Of a stretch of DNA of 64,000 nucleotides, positions 39,778 through 50,497 are shown piece after piece. Under the pieces are notes generated by a model. That model did no database searches, was not told where the DNA came from, and worked only from the letters and a program-made list of their open reading frames with translations. The DNA comes from Tritrichomonas musculus (lineage: Eukaryota > Parabasalia > Tritrichomonadida > Tritrichomonadidae): assembly GCA_039105265.1 (NCBI GenBank), contig JAPFFF010000011.1, forward strand, positions 4,526,001-4,590,000. Reading direction: 5' to 3'. The number at the start of each line of letters is the position of its first letter. Within the stretch, counting starts at the first letter, position 1. A program made the translations under genes and the position numbers.

Positions 39778-42700
39778 ATGACTGACTCTGTTACTTCAGA
39801 GGATGCCCAATCAACAGAATCAACAAAATTAACACCGATTTCTACTGATGCTGATTTACCAACTCAAGTTTCGGAAATTATTGATCGTGTCGAAAAGCAG
39901 CAAGGTTCTATAAATCACATTCGCAAAACTGTTCGAATGTTAAGAGATCGAGTAACAATGCCTGATGGATTACCACAAGGATCTACAAACCCGCTTAGCG
40001 CTAAAGAACAAAACGAAGCGCTGTCTAGATATGTTGATCGAACAACTTTCAAAAATCAAATGAAACAAATTGCTATTAAAATGGATGAAATATCTAGATA
40101 TCAAAAGGGACAATTAACACAAGAGCTTGAAGTAAAAGTTGAAGAAGCTTTTAAACAAATCGATCAAGCCAAAGAAAAAATTGATCATGTAATGACAACT
40201 GATAATGAAAGAATTGATATCATTACAGAAAAAATCGAGAAAAATGTTTCTGATACATCAAAAGCCATTACTCAATTAAAAAATGGGTATGAAGCCCTTA
40301 AGGATAAGCTCAAAAAGGCAATCAAATCAACAGTCGATCTCAATAGAAGTGAAACAGGCTCCGTAAAAACCAGTTTAGACGAGTTCAAGCGGTCTCAAAT
40401 TGAAAATTTTAAAAAGGTCAATACTACTATATTACAACTAAAAGCAGAAATAGAAAAACTCAAAAAGGGAGGTGCTGTTGAAACACAACAATCTTCACCT
40501 AGTGAGTCCACATCTCCTCCATCTCCCTCTGCTGACTTAACTGATATAATCACCAGATTAGACAAACTTGAGTTAAATATAAATTCAAAAAACGAAGAAT
40601 TATCTTTAAGAATTGAAGAAATTGCGCAAGAAGTTAAAAATGGCGAAAAAGTTACAGAAGATCTCTCAACAAAAATGAGTGATTTTGATAATCAATACTC
40701 TTTAGATTGTGAACAACGCCGCGAACATGACACCGAAATCGATACAGAATTATCCAAAGTCAAATTGTCGATTGAAGCTGCAGAAACTGAGATTAAAAAC
40801 CAAGCCGAAAACATATCAAAGGATTTCGAAGAAAAGATAAGCAAGCAACACATACAAATAGTTGAAGATCAAGATAAAAAACTAGATGAGCAAAGAAAAG
40901 ACCTCGAAGCTTTAATTCAAAATCCGTCAACACTTGATTCACTCAAACAAGATATTAATCAGCAGCTCGCGGAAATGAAGCAACAAATGGCATCAGAAAA
41001 TGTTGAACAACTGAAAACCGACATTGCACAGCAATTCGAAGAGCAAAAGAAGCAGATTGAATCATTATCAAACGATAATTCAAAACTTGACCAATTAAAG
41101 ACAGAAATCAACCAGCAGCTCGAAGAACTAAAGAATAAGATCGATTCCACGGCCTCAAACACGCAAAATTCTGAAATAGATGAGATTAAAAAGCAAATTG
41201 AAAATCTTATTAAAGAATCAGAAAAGCAAACTACTCAAATAACCTCAATTACTAATACAACAACAACAATTGAGAATGTTAAGAATGAAATAAACTCTCG
41301 GATTGACCAACAAACCACACAAATTACAAATACGTTTAATCAGTTTAAGACAGAGATTTCTGAAAAAGTTCAACAAATAGAAAATACAGCAAACACATTG
41401 AATGCTAAACCTGATTTAGAGGGCCAACTCAACGAACAAAAGACTCAAATTGACACTTTAACTAAAGATAAGACAAAATTAGAAATGCTAAACAAGGTTA
41501 TAACTGGTCAGATTAACGATATAAAGAACGAAATAAAAGCTAAAGACAAAGAAGTAAGCCAGAAATTCGATCTTCTAACAACACAAATCAGTGAAAACAA
41601 AGGTTCTGGAGGAAATGATATCACATCTGACGCTGTTATGATGTTACAAGACCAAATAAGTGCACTTCGAAGAGACGTGGAAAAACACAAAGAAACTTCC
41701 GATGAATTTATCAAACAAACAAAGAACGATATGATAAACATGAATTCTGTATTAGCTCAAAAAGTTGACTTGAATCAATCTGAACAGATTCATGGTCTAT
41801 TTGAGTCTCAAATTCATCAACTTAAAGAAGACTTTACAAAACAATTGGATTCATTAAAAGATTCTATGAAATCATCATCAAGTGCCCAAATTGACAGCAA
41901 AGAATTTGATCAGCTTAAAGAAAAAGTTGATGGCTTAGGAACATCAGAACAGAAGCATAAAGAAATTGAAGAAAAATTGAAAGAAATCAGGAATGAGTGT
42001 GAAAACCAAGTCAATCAATTAAAGAGCATTTATGAGTCTTCTGTGACTGAAATCAAATCTATTTATAAACAATCAATAACTGACATTAAAACAACCACCA
42101 TTTCTAAAATTGAGATTGAAATGGAAAAATTAAGTACTCAAATTAATGAAATCAATTCATCTTTAGAAAAGCAGAAGGAACAAGAAAATACTCCTCAACC
42201 ACAAGTTACTGAAAGATCCATTGTACTTGATGAGAATTCTCCACAGTTAACTGAAATACAAAGCCAAATTGAAGAACTGAAGAAGTCTCATGACCAAATA
42301 TTAAATGATGTTCAGTCATTGAAGGAGAAAAGTGAAAGTTCTGAAAAGAATAACACAGACACAATTCAATCATTGAAAGAAATAATTAATACAATCAACA
42401 CAAAAGTTGAAACAGTTACACAAATAACTGAAAAAATCACTCAGATTGAAAAGGAAACAAACACAGTTCAATCACTCCAAGAGACAGTAAATACACTCAA
42501 TTCAAGAGTTGAACAAATCAACCAACTCAATGAGAAAGTTTTACAAATAGAGAAGGAGACAAACACAATCCAATCATTGACTGAAACAGTCAACACAATT
42601 AACTCAAAAGTTGAACAAATTAATCAGCTCAATGAAAAGATATCATCGTTTGAGAAAGAAACAAACACAATACAATCATTGACAGAAACAGTTAACACAC

Positions 42701-45700
42701 TTCAAGAAAAAGTTGAACAAATCAACCAACTCAATGAAAAAGTTCTCCAAATAGAGAAGGAGACAAACACAATTCAGTCATATTCTGAACAAATCAATAC
42801 AATCAACTCAAAACTTGAACAAATCAACCAACTCAATGAGAAAGTTTTACAAATAGAGAAGGAGACAAACACAATCCAATCATTGACTGAAACAGTCAAC
42901 ACAATTAACTCAAAAGTTGAACAAATTAATCAGCTCAATGAAAAGATATCATCGTTTGAGAAAGAAACAAACACAATACAATCATTGACAGAAACAGTTA
43001 ACACACTTCAAGAAAAAGTTGAACAAATCAACCAACTCAATGAAAAAGTTCTCCAAATAGAGAAGGAGACAAACACAATTCAGTCATATTCTGAACAAAT
43101 CAATACAATCAACTCAAAACTTGAACAAATCAACCAACTCAATGAGAAAGTTTTACAAATAGAGAAGGAGACAAACACAATCCAATCATTGACTGAAACA
43201 GTCAACACAATTAACTCAAAAGTTGAACAAATTAATCAGCTCAATGAAAAGATATCATCGTTTGAGAAAGAAACAAACACAATACAATCATTGACAGAAA
43301 CAGTTAACACACTTAAAGAAAAAGTTGAACAAATCAATCAGCTCAATGAAAAGATATCATCATTTGAGAAAGAAACAAGCACTATACAATCATTATCAGA
43401 AAAACTATCACAAATAGAGAAAGACACAACCACCATTCAATCATTGACCGAAACAGTTAATACTCTTAATGAGAAAGTGTCTCAGATTGAGAAAGACACG
43501 AGCACAATTCAGACATTGACAAACACGATCAATGAAATGACCACAAAGATCGACCAGCTTTCCCAACAGAACATCCAGACGAGAAGCATCACTCTTGAAG
43601 AAGAAACAGAGACATCGGATAAAGTATTGCAACTCAGCAAAGATCTTCAACTTCTCCAAGAGAAAGTAGACACGATGAGCAAGAATGAAGAAGCGCTTAC
43701 TAGTCAATTGAGCGAATTCAAAGATGAATACAACAAGAATGTCAACTCGACTGCAGAGATCATTGGTGATACTGTGAAATCATTCAAGACAGCTCATGAT
43801 GGCACCGTTTCTGAGATCCAAGAAATCAAAGACAAAGTTTCTGATGTAGTTAATCAAATGACATCCAGCACTTTGGAACGAGTGCAAAAATTAGAAGATA
43901 GTTTCAAATCTGTCTCAGAAACGAGTAACAAATTTGCTTCTGATTTTGAAGAACTGAAAAATAAGATGTACACGACATTTGTCACAGCAGACGCACTGGA
44001 CACAATTAAACAGAAACGGAAGAACTTGAAAGAAAATGTCAAAACAATGGTAACCGAATTGAATGGCTATATTGAAACAGAACGAAACGAAAGAAACAAG
44101 TCAATTGATGAACTTAAACAATCAATCGAAGCCATCAATCAATTAGTTAAAGAATCTTCCGAGAAAGCTGAAAATGAAGCCAAATTGAACAAAGAACAAA
44201 TTCGAAAGATTCTTAAACAAATCAATAGAATTTCAAAGGCCGGACCAGCTACTGAAGATGGAGGTGAAGGCCAATCTCAAGGTGCATCACCCGAATTGCA
44301 GATGGACGTTGATGAACTTAAATTCAAGTTGAATCAACTTGAAGAAATTAATAATAAATATAAAGATGATATCAGCGAACTTAACAAAACTATCCAAGAT
44401 TTCAATAATAAAATGAAGGAACAAAAAGATGACTATACAAATAGAATCTCTAATCTTGAATATGTTTCTAATTCAGAGCAAAAAGATATTATGGATAAGA
44501 TATCAAAATTAGAGGATCAATTCGATTCAACTACAAAGAGTTTATCTGACCTTCCAAGCATGGTGATGAACTCCAATCAAATGAATCAAGCTGCAATCAA
44601 TGAATTCAGTCAACATGTTGAAGATACATTGACTGATATGAAAAGTCAATTAAAACAAGCAACTTTTGCTGATGATGATATTACTGAATTAACTAATAAA
44701 TTCAATGCTTTCGAAGAAGTATCAAATAAAAAGCATTCTGAGTTATCAGATAAAATTGAAAAGGTTGAATTCGAACTTTCTCAGCGCAGAGCTGCTGAAA
44801 TTGAACATTCTAAGTTATGGGCTGCAATTAATGATAACAAAGTTAAGATTGATGTTCAACTTGAAAAAACAAATCCACAATTCTCAAGTTTAATTTCTAA
44901 ACTTAAGAAATCAATTAAAGAACTTGAAAAAGCAAATGAAGTTGATGATTCTGAATTAGAATCAGCTACACTTCCAGAAGATTCATCACCTACACCAGAA
45001 TATACAGCAGTTATAGAGACACTTAAAGCTAAAGTTTCAAATCTTGAAGAAGAAAACAGGAAAGTTGGAAATTCTGTTTCACATCTTCAAGAAGAAGTGT
45101 CAGTTTCACGTGATAACATTGATCGCATTGCCAAACAAATTCGTGAAGAAGTTGTTGAAATGCGAAATAAACTTCCAGAAAGCTTCATTGAAATTGACGC
45201 ATTTAATGGCCTTAAAGAAGAAGTGAATGTCATTCATGGTGCTTTGAACACAGCCATTGAAACGACAGTGAGTGAACGAGAAAAAGTTGAAGAACAACTT
45301 AGTGAGTTTAACAACTCAATGACATCTTTACAAAGCACTGTTAAGAATGAAGTTCAAACAGCTCTTCAGAATGCATTAAAGGATTCAAACATATCCACAA
45401 AAGATATCCACTTGGATTCAGCTGCAAAAAGCGACGAAGACGATGATGAAAGCAAACATACACCAACTGCAATCATTGGTGCTGATGACGAAAGTGCCAA
45501 TAAATTGAATAGCAATGAAGTTGGAGATTTGAAATTAATGATAAACGGTATTGATATTGCTCTTCAAAGGCAAATACGAAAATTAAAGATTTCTGTTCGA
45601 AATATTGAAAGGATGCTCGAAGATGCAGCCGAAGAAGAGAAGAGACAACAAGAACTTGAGAAACAGAAGAAAGAAAAAGAAGAACTTGCTAAAGAAATAG

Positions 45701-46035
45701 TCGAAGAAGAAAAGAAGAAACGTGAAGAAGAAATGATTGAAGAAGAAGAAGAAATTGATGACGATGAAGTTATTCAATTAAACCCACAAAATCAAAAAGA
45801 TGTTCAAGTTGTTCAACAAGGCGCTCTTCAAGTGGCTCAACCAGGTGCTGTTGTTTATGTAGCTGGTGATCAAAATAATAATAATAATAATCATTTGGCA
45901 AATCAACAGGCAATTATTACAACTGTTAAATTGCCAACAGCAATAGAATTGATTCAAGATGACTTTAATATTTTCTTTGTTTTAATGTTTTCTGTTTTGT
46001 TGTATTTCTTAGTATCAGATCTCTTTTTGTCTTAA
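39778..46035 (+). CDS. Giant tail-anchored coiled-coil protein (golgin-like)
   Basis: 2085 residues. Almost all of residues 20-1990 is heptad coiled coil rich in Q/E/K/N/I/L, with short breaks (P/S-rich near 238-252). Residues about 915-1180 are near-identical repeats with NQLNEKVLQIEKETNTIQSL-type units. A highly charged E/K stretch (1940-1990) and an N/Q/V linker precede one hydrophobic helix at about 2061-2083 (FFVLMFSVLLYFLVSD), which ends only two residues from the C terminus, so it is a tail anchor. A long rod fixed to a membrane by its tail is the layout of giantin, golgin-84 and similar tethers; nuclear-envelope or hydrogenosome tethers are alternatives. No conserved golgin motif seen, so organelle unknown. 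Confidence 0.75.
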   Translation: MTDSVTSEDAQSTESTKLTPISTDADLPTQVSEIIDRVEKQQGSINHIRKTVRMLRDRVTMPDGLPQGSTNPLSAKEQNEALSRYVDRTTFKNQMKQIAIKMDEISRYQKGQLTQELEVKVEEAFKQIDQAKEKIDHVMTTDNERIDIITEKIEKNVSDTSKAITQLKNGYEALKDKLKKAIKSTVDLNRSETGSVKTSLDEFKRSQIENFKKVNTTILQLKAEIEKLKKGGAVETQQSSPSESTSPPSPSADLTDIITRLDKLELNINSKNEELSLRIEEIAQEVKNGEKVTEDLSTKMSDFDNQYSLDCEQRREHDTEIDTELSKVKLSIEAAETEIKNQAENISKDFEEKISKQHIQIVEDQDKKLDEQRKDLEALIQNPSTLDSLKQDINQQLAEMKQQMASENVEQLKTDIAQQFEEQKKQIESLSNDNSKLDQLKTEINQQLEELKNKIDSTASNTQNSEIDEIKKQIENLIKESEKQTTQITSITNTTTTIENVKNEINSRIDQQTTQITNTFNQFKTEISEKVQQIENTANTLNAKPDLEGQLNEQKTQIDTLTKDKTKLEMLNKVITGQINDIKNEIKAKDKEVSQKFDLLTTQISENKGSGGNDITSDAVMMLQDQISALRRDVEKHKETSDEFIKQTKNDMINMNSVLAQKVDLNQSEQIHGLFESQIHQLKEDFTKQLDSLKDSMKSSSSAQIDSKEFDQLKEKVDGLGTSEQKHKEIEEKLKEIRNECENQVNQLKSIYESSVTEIKSIYKQSITDIKTTTISKIEIEMEKLSTQINEINSSLEKQKEQENTPQPQVTERSIVLDENSPQLTEIQSQIEELKKSHDQILNDVQSLKEKSESSEKNNTDTIQSLKEIINTINTKVETVTQITEKITQIEKETNTVQSLQETVNTLNSRVEQINQLNEKVLQIEKETNTIQSLTETVNTINSKVEQINQLNEKISSFEKETNTIQSLTETVNTLQEKVEQINQLNEKVLQIEKETNTIQSYSEQINTINSKLEQINQLNEKVLQIEKETNTIQSLTETVNTINSKVEQINQLNEKISSFEKETNTIQSLTETVNTLQEKVEQINQLNEKVLQIEKETNTIQSYSEQINTINSKLEQINQLNEKVLQIEKETNTIQSLTETVNTINSKVEQINQLNEKISSFEKETNTIQSLTETVNTLKEKVEQINQLNEKISSFEKETSTIQSLSEKLSQIEKDTTTIQSLTETVNTLNEKVSQIEKDTSTIQTLTNTINEMTTKIDQLSQQNIQTRSITLEEETETSDKVLQLSKDLQLLQEKVDTMSKNEEALTSQLSEFKDEYNKNVNSTAEIIGDTVKSFKTAHDGTVSEIQEIKDKVSDVVNQMTSSTLERVQKLEDSFKSVSETSNKFASDFEELKNKMYTTFVTADALDTIKQKRKNLKENVKTMVTELNGYIETERNERNKSIDELKQSIEAINQLVKESSEKAENEAKLNKEQIRKILKQINRISKAGPATEDGGEGQSQGASPELQMDVDELKFKLNQLEEINNKYKDDISELNKTIQDFNNKMKEQKDDYTNRISNLEYVSNSEQKDIMDKISKLEDQFDSTTKSLSDLPSMVMNSNQMNQAAINEFSQHVEDTLTDMKSQLKQATFADDDITELTNKFNAFEEVSNKKHSELSDKIEKVEFELSQRRAAEIEHSKLWAAINDNKVKIDVQLEKTNPQFSSLISKLKKSIKELEKANEVDDSELESATLPEDSSPTPEYTAVIETLKAKVSNLEEENRKVGNSVSHLQEEVSVSRDNIDRIAKQIREEVVEMRNKLPESFIEIDAFNGLKEEVNVIHGALNTAIETTVSEREKVEEQLSEFNNSMTSLQSTVKNEVQTALQNALKDSNISTKDIHLDSAAKSDEDDDESKHTPTAIIGADDESANKLNSNEVGDLKLMINGIDIALQRQIRKLKISVRNIERMLEDAAEEEKRQQELEKQKKEKEELAKEIVEEEKKKREEEMIEEEEEIDDDEVIQLNPQNQKDVQVVQQGALQVAQPGAVVYVAGDQNNNNNNHLANQQAIITTVKLPTAIELIQDDFNIFFVLMFSVLLYFLVSDLFLS
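42523..43330 (+). repeat. 306-bp tandem repeat inside the coiled-coil gene
   Basis: CAACTCAATGAGAAAGTTTT starts copies at 42523, 42829 and 43135, exactly 306 bases (102 residues) apart. Two full copies and a third of about 195 bases are nearly identical at base level. Each holds a finer repeat of about 34 residues. Confidence 0.9.
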
Positions 46036-46248
46036 TTTTAAATGTAATATGTTCTTTCATCTAAAATAAATTAAATATTAATATTAATCATTTTATTTTG
46101 ACTTATTTTAAATGTTTTAGAAAAAATATATTTCCACAATTTTATATTAACCGATTAACAATATTTAATTAATATCATTTAATAATAACTATTAGTTAAT
46201 GCAATCAAATAACAATGCTATTGCTCTTATTCATCAAATAATTTTCAA

Positions 46249-47241
46249 TTAATATTGATTCCTTCTTCTTGCATTCACAGATGCAGCTCTTCTGGTTCTT
46301 TTCTTTTTCACTGGTTTCTTCTTTTGCTTTTTCTGTGAAGTACTAATTGTAGATGAAGCAGTAGAGCTCATTGACGAGGCAGACCTTGTATTGACATTAG
46401 AAAAAGAACCAGCAAGTGATGGCGAAGTTGATAGAAATACTCTCCTCTCTCTCATCCTTGGAATATCATCAAAAAAGTCTGAGTGTTCTTCATATGGATA
46501 ATAGTAAAAATCATACCTGTCTCTATAATATCTAAGACATACATCCGTACGATCATGAAAAGGACCAACTGAATAGTTTTCAGGTGGCCAACAACCTCCT
46601 TTAAATTCTTTAATGCGCTCTCGATTATTTAGTATAACCCTATTCAGATAATGTCCTTTTTCGAGCTGTTGAAAGTCATTAATAATACGATCAAGAAAAA
46701 CTCTCAATTCTTGGTTTTGCTTTTCTTCAATTTGCCTTTGCTGTTCTAGATATATTTGTTTACATGCTCTAAGACGGCGAGATGTTATTAATTTTTGGAC
46801 CTGGCATGCTTCTTTAAACAATATTTTCGCGTTTTCATATTGATGATCAACTTTACCAATGAGCTTTGATCTAGAAAATAAATCGTTGGCTTCTGGAACA
46901 GGACGGGATTTCTCTCTTTCTAAGGCTAATCTTCGCTCTTCTATCAGCTCTCTTATTTGGCGATCATGCTTTTCAAGGATTTTGTTAAAGCGATATAAAT
47001 ATTTGCGTCGAATACTTTCGTGTTTTACAATATAATCAGAATATTCATTTAACTTTTGACCTTGCACATTATTAAGTTGTTTTGCAATTATATCCATCTG
47101 GCGAAAATAATTTTCATTAGCTTCTTTGATATATAAACGCCTAGTTGCTTCCAAGATTTTACGAGCTCTATCGAAGTCATAATTTTCAATGGCTTCATCA
47201 TGAGCAGCTCGATATTGCATGATTATTTCATTTCGATCCAT
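46249..47241 (-). CDS. Basic coiled-coil protein, unknown function
   Basis: 330 residues. Residues 1-215 are helical and charged, with probable coiled coils (IIMQYRAAHDEAIENYDFDRARKI and the QQRQIEEKQNQEL region). A tyrosine-rich segment with WPPENYSVGP and YYRDRYDFYYYPYEE follows (about 222-255), then a serine-rich stretch and a very basic tail (KKQKKKPVKKKRTRR). Such small coiled-coil proteins with basic tails are common in trichomonad proteomes, and the gene at 60000-61250 is of the same general type. It may be a cytoskeletal or nuclear protein; I recognise no domain. Divergent from the exportin-like gene across 278 bases. Confidence 0.65.
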   Translation of the reverse strand: MDRNEIIMQYRAAHDEAIENYDFDRARKILEATRRLYIKEANENYFRQMDIIAKQLNNVQGQKLNEYSDYIVKHESIRRKYLYRFNKILEKHDRQIRELIEERRLALEREKSRPVPEANDLFSRSKLIGKVDHQYENAKILFKEACQVQKLITSRRLRACKQIYLEQQRQIEEKQNQELRVFLDRIINDFQQLEKGHYLNRVILNNRERIKEFKGGCWPPENYSVGPFHDRTDVCLRYYRDRYDFYYYPYEEHSDFFDDIPRMRERRVFLSTSPSLAGSFSNVNTRSASSMSSTASSTISTSQKKQKKKPVKKKRTRRAASVNARRRNQY

Positions 47242-47519
47242 TCTTAAAATTTTTATTCGATAGAAATCATATTAAGAACATAAATGGTCTTTTTTCTTAA
47301 TTTTTTTTCGAAAAGGCGGCTTTTTTATTTCTCTATTATAAATGCATTTTTCATATATTTTATTTACTTTTAAGTTAATAGTACAAAAGATAGATTATTA
47401 TATTACTTTTTGATCAATGCATTTATTAGACAATTTGAAGATATTTATAAAATATGATTTTTTTTTTCTTGCCTAAAAACCTTAACTTTTATATAAAATG
47501 AACTATAATTTTTATTTTA

Positions 47520-50258
47520 ATGAATGAGAACTTAATTTTGATCGCAGCCAACAAAATTAAGGATCAATCTTTGACAAGCCAAGAGGCAAGTGAAAAAATT
47601 TTGGAAATAAGCAATGATAGTGAATATATGTTGCAATGGTGCTTTTCAATGCTCCATAGATTTTCATCTTTTGATTCACGCGCTTTTGCACTTGATACAA
47701 TACAAAACTCTATTAATGATAATTTTGAATCTGTTTCATTAAACAGCATTGATCATTTATTATATGAATTTTTCCTTTCAATTTATAAAGACTCAGATTA
47801 TAATAATGTTACACTCTTAAATAAAATCAGTGGGATACAAGCCAGACTAATCAAGCATCTTTTCCCTATCGAATGGCCAACTGCATTTGAACCACTCGAA
47901 GAATTTAGTGTTATGAACTTTCCAGATACCATATTTTTTAATTTTTTAATATCACTTCGTCAAGTTGCACAAACAGATTCGAATATTGTTAAACAAATGC
48001 AGCAAGACGGATTTTCACTTAAGAATTTGTTGAGCAGAATTTCGGATACAGTTATCAAAGGCTCAACAGATGCAAAAAATATATTTCTTAATTGCTTTGA
48101 TTGGATTGATTTTCATATTTTAGTTAGTTTACCTTGCTTTCTTTTTATTCTTGATGATTTCAATAAAGTACCTAATCCAAAAACGGCCATATCAATTTTA
48201 TCAACAATTTTCAAACAAGAAAAATTCAGCAAAGAAGAAAAAGCAAAATTTATTTCCGATTTCAAACTTTTTGAAAGGTTTAATCAATATCTAAATACAT
48301 TTTCCACCATTAGCGTAAGTTCTTTAAATGATTTTACTATCTTATTATGCAACATTTTCGGACCTCTAATCAAAAATGAATTTATTACTACATTCATTCC
48401 GCTTTTTATAATAACTTTGAATCGATTATTACAAGCGAAAAATTACCAAATATCTAGTTTTAAGCGATTTAATGGCTTGTTTCATGAAATGGTTTTTAAT
48501 CAAATCATTCAATTTCAACAAATTAAAGAAGCCTATTATCCGATACTAATAGGTTCATTGAATTGCCCAGAAGCTGAATGTGATTCTAACATTCCACTAT
48601 TATTTGACTTTTTCTTTAGCAATATTGTTCAAAAGGCTGATTTAATAAATGAAATTCACGCTTTTCTATCTGGATTAACTCAAGAAGCTCTCAGTCAAGA
48701 TAACAAACCTATTCAACAATCAAAATATTACAAAAATTTTTTATTATTGAATAACTTTTCTATATATGCTCATAATTCTCAAACATATACAAAAATTGTT
48801 TTGCGTGAAGTACTAGCTTTCTTTTCTCCTCTTTTAGATATTGAACCATCCAAAGAATTGATCAATGATCCATATTACATCAAATCTTTAAAAGCATTTT
48901 CTGACTTATTTTTGCAATCAAATGCATATTTTGATTCTAAGTCATTTGAAAAAATTCGTGAAAAAGATTCATTACTTTTTTATCGTCAATTTCAATGCAC
49001 TTTTCAAGGCGTACATGCTTTTATGAATTCTATGCTTTCTTTATGCCAATTAGAAAATTCAAGTATAGTCAGAATTACAAATATCAATGATATCGTTTCA
49101 TTTTTAATAACATCATTAAATATTGATATGTTTAAAATTGCTTTAGCTTTAATTGAAAAAGCACCAGACGAAGCAATTTCGACAATTAAAAATAAATCAA
49201 CAGAAATTATATTAGATCAAGATCCAACTTTATTATCCATTTCCGAAATTCGTATGCTATTCATGCTTTTTAGTTTCAAACAATATGATAAAGAAAACGA
49301 AAACAAAGATAAAGACAAGAACAAAAGCAAAAAAGAAAAAGAAAAGAAGAAAAAGGAAAAGAAACCAACAAATTTCCTTTCTGTTTCATATGATAGTAAA
49401 AGACATTTTGACTTTTTCAGCCGAATTTATTTAAATAGCAATGATCAAAATGGAAATTTAATTCCATCTAATATATTTGAATCAAATAATGATTATTATG
49501 AATATGCCGAAATGATGACTTTTCTTTTTGGTTACAAAGCCTTTCCATTTTATTTTAATGAAATATTTAATAATCCTAGGAATCAAAACATTTCTGTAAT
49601 AGCATCAATTATATCAATATTATCTACAAGATACCGACCAAATATTTCTGTACCATTAACGCCTGAAGTGGAACAAACAAATGGATTCCTTGTTTTCTTT
49701 GCACAAAATTCGTTAGGTAATCTTTTTAATATTATAGATAGAGATAGAAAAGAAAATAAATGCGAAACATCCCAAGAATTGAAAGATTTCTCATCTTTTT
49801 ATTCCCAATTTATAAAATATATTATTTATTTCACTTCAATTGCATCAAACGAAGTTATTTCGCAAATTTTATCAATTGCTCAGCAGCTTTTTAGGTTCCC
49901 TGTCTTATCAAACGAAGCTCTTGAAATCTTTTTGAAATTTGCTTTTTCTAAAAACGATGCTCACCTAATCGAATTAATTTATCCTACAACTGTTAATTTA
50001 TTGGCACAATTACTTTCAAAGTCACCAATTTTCCCTGTCGATTATAAACAATGCGTGATTGTAACCCTCACTTTTCATCATGAAGTGTTCCAAAAAGATG
50101 TCGATTTTGGGCGATCAATTATCGCTCCTGCATATGATTTAATAGGAAATACAAAATTGAAGTTTCATGTTTATGTTAATTTATTGGAAGCATCTGAAGA
50201 TCAATTCTGCACCAGATTAGGTAGAATTAGTAATGAATTTTTCCCAAAAAATGAATAA
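47520..50258 (+). CDS. Karyopherin, exportin-T-like
   Basis: 912 residues, helical throughout. The N-terminal third fits exportins: YMLQWCFSMLHRFSSFDSRAFAL followed by an ISGIQARLIKHLFPIEWP block, the counterpart of the karyopherin segment ending KxxYPxxWP. Then IFLNCFDWIDFHILVSLPCFLFILDDF and a KxSKEEKAKF-type helix resemble the exportin-T block WIDINLIVN with its following KGM...KL helix. Exportin-T (Xpot/Los1) carries mature tRNA out of the nucleus with Ran-GTP; human Xpot has 962 residues. A lysine/glutamate-rich insert lies at about 590-620. A different exportin is possible, so tRNA specificity is an inference. The stop TAA begins TAAA. Confidence 0.6.
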   Translation: MNENLILIAANKIKDQSLTSQEASEKILEISNDSEYMLQWCFSMLHRFSSFDSRAFALDTIQNSINDNFESVSLNSIDHLLYEFFLSIYKDSDYNNVTLLNKISGIQARLIKHLFPIEWPTAFEPLEEFSVMNFPDTIFFNFLISLRQVAQTDSNIVKQMQQDGFSLKNLLSRISDTVIKGSTDAKNIFLNCFDWIDFHILVSLPCFLFILDDFNKVPNPKTAISILSTIFKQEKFSKEEKAKFISDFKLFERFNQYLNTFSTISVSSLNDFTILLCNIFGPLIKNEFITTFIPLFIITLNRLLQAKNYQISSFKRFNGLFHEMVFNQIIQFQQIKEAYYPILIGSLNCPEAECDSNIPLLFDFFFSNIVQKADLINEIHAFLSGLTQEALSQDNKPIQQSKYYKNFLLLNNFSIYAHNSQTYTKIVLREVLAFFSPLLDIEPSKELINDPYYIKSLKAFSDLFLQSNAYFDSKSFEKIREKDSLLFYRQFQCTFQGVHAFMNSMLSLCQLENSSIVRITNINDIVSFLITSLNIDMFKIALALIEKAPDEAISTIKNKSTEIILDQDPTLLSISEIRMLFMLFSFKQYDKENENKDKDKNKSKKEKEKKKKEKKPTNFLSVSYDSKRHFDFFSRIYLNSNDQNGNLIPSNIFESNNDYYEYAEMMTFLFGYKAFPFYFNEIFNNPRNQNISVIASIISILSTRYRPNISVPLTPEVEQTNGFLVFFAQNSLGNLFNIIDRDRKENKCETSQELKDFSSFYSQFIKYIIYFTSIASNEVISQILSIAQQLFRFPVLSNEALEIFLKFAFSKNDAHLIELIYPTTVNLLAQLLSKSPIFPVDYKQCVIVTLTFHHEVFQKDVDFGRSIIAPAYDLIGNTKLKFHVYVNLLEASEDQFCTRLGRISNEFFPKNE

Positions 50259-50497
50259 AGTGCGATTTAAAACTCACTCTTATTAATTATTTAATATTTT
50301 TATTTTCCCTAAATTTTTATTAGTGTTCTCATTCTTATTAATCTATTTCAAATAATAGAGAAACACTTGGAACTTAATGCAATTTTGAATATCAGATATA
50401 AATAAAACATAATAAAAATAGCATGCAAAAAGATGAATTTGAAGGAGAAAATCTATAGCGTATTTAAACAAGGATTGAAAATCATCAGTATAAAAAG

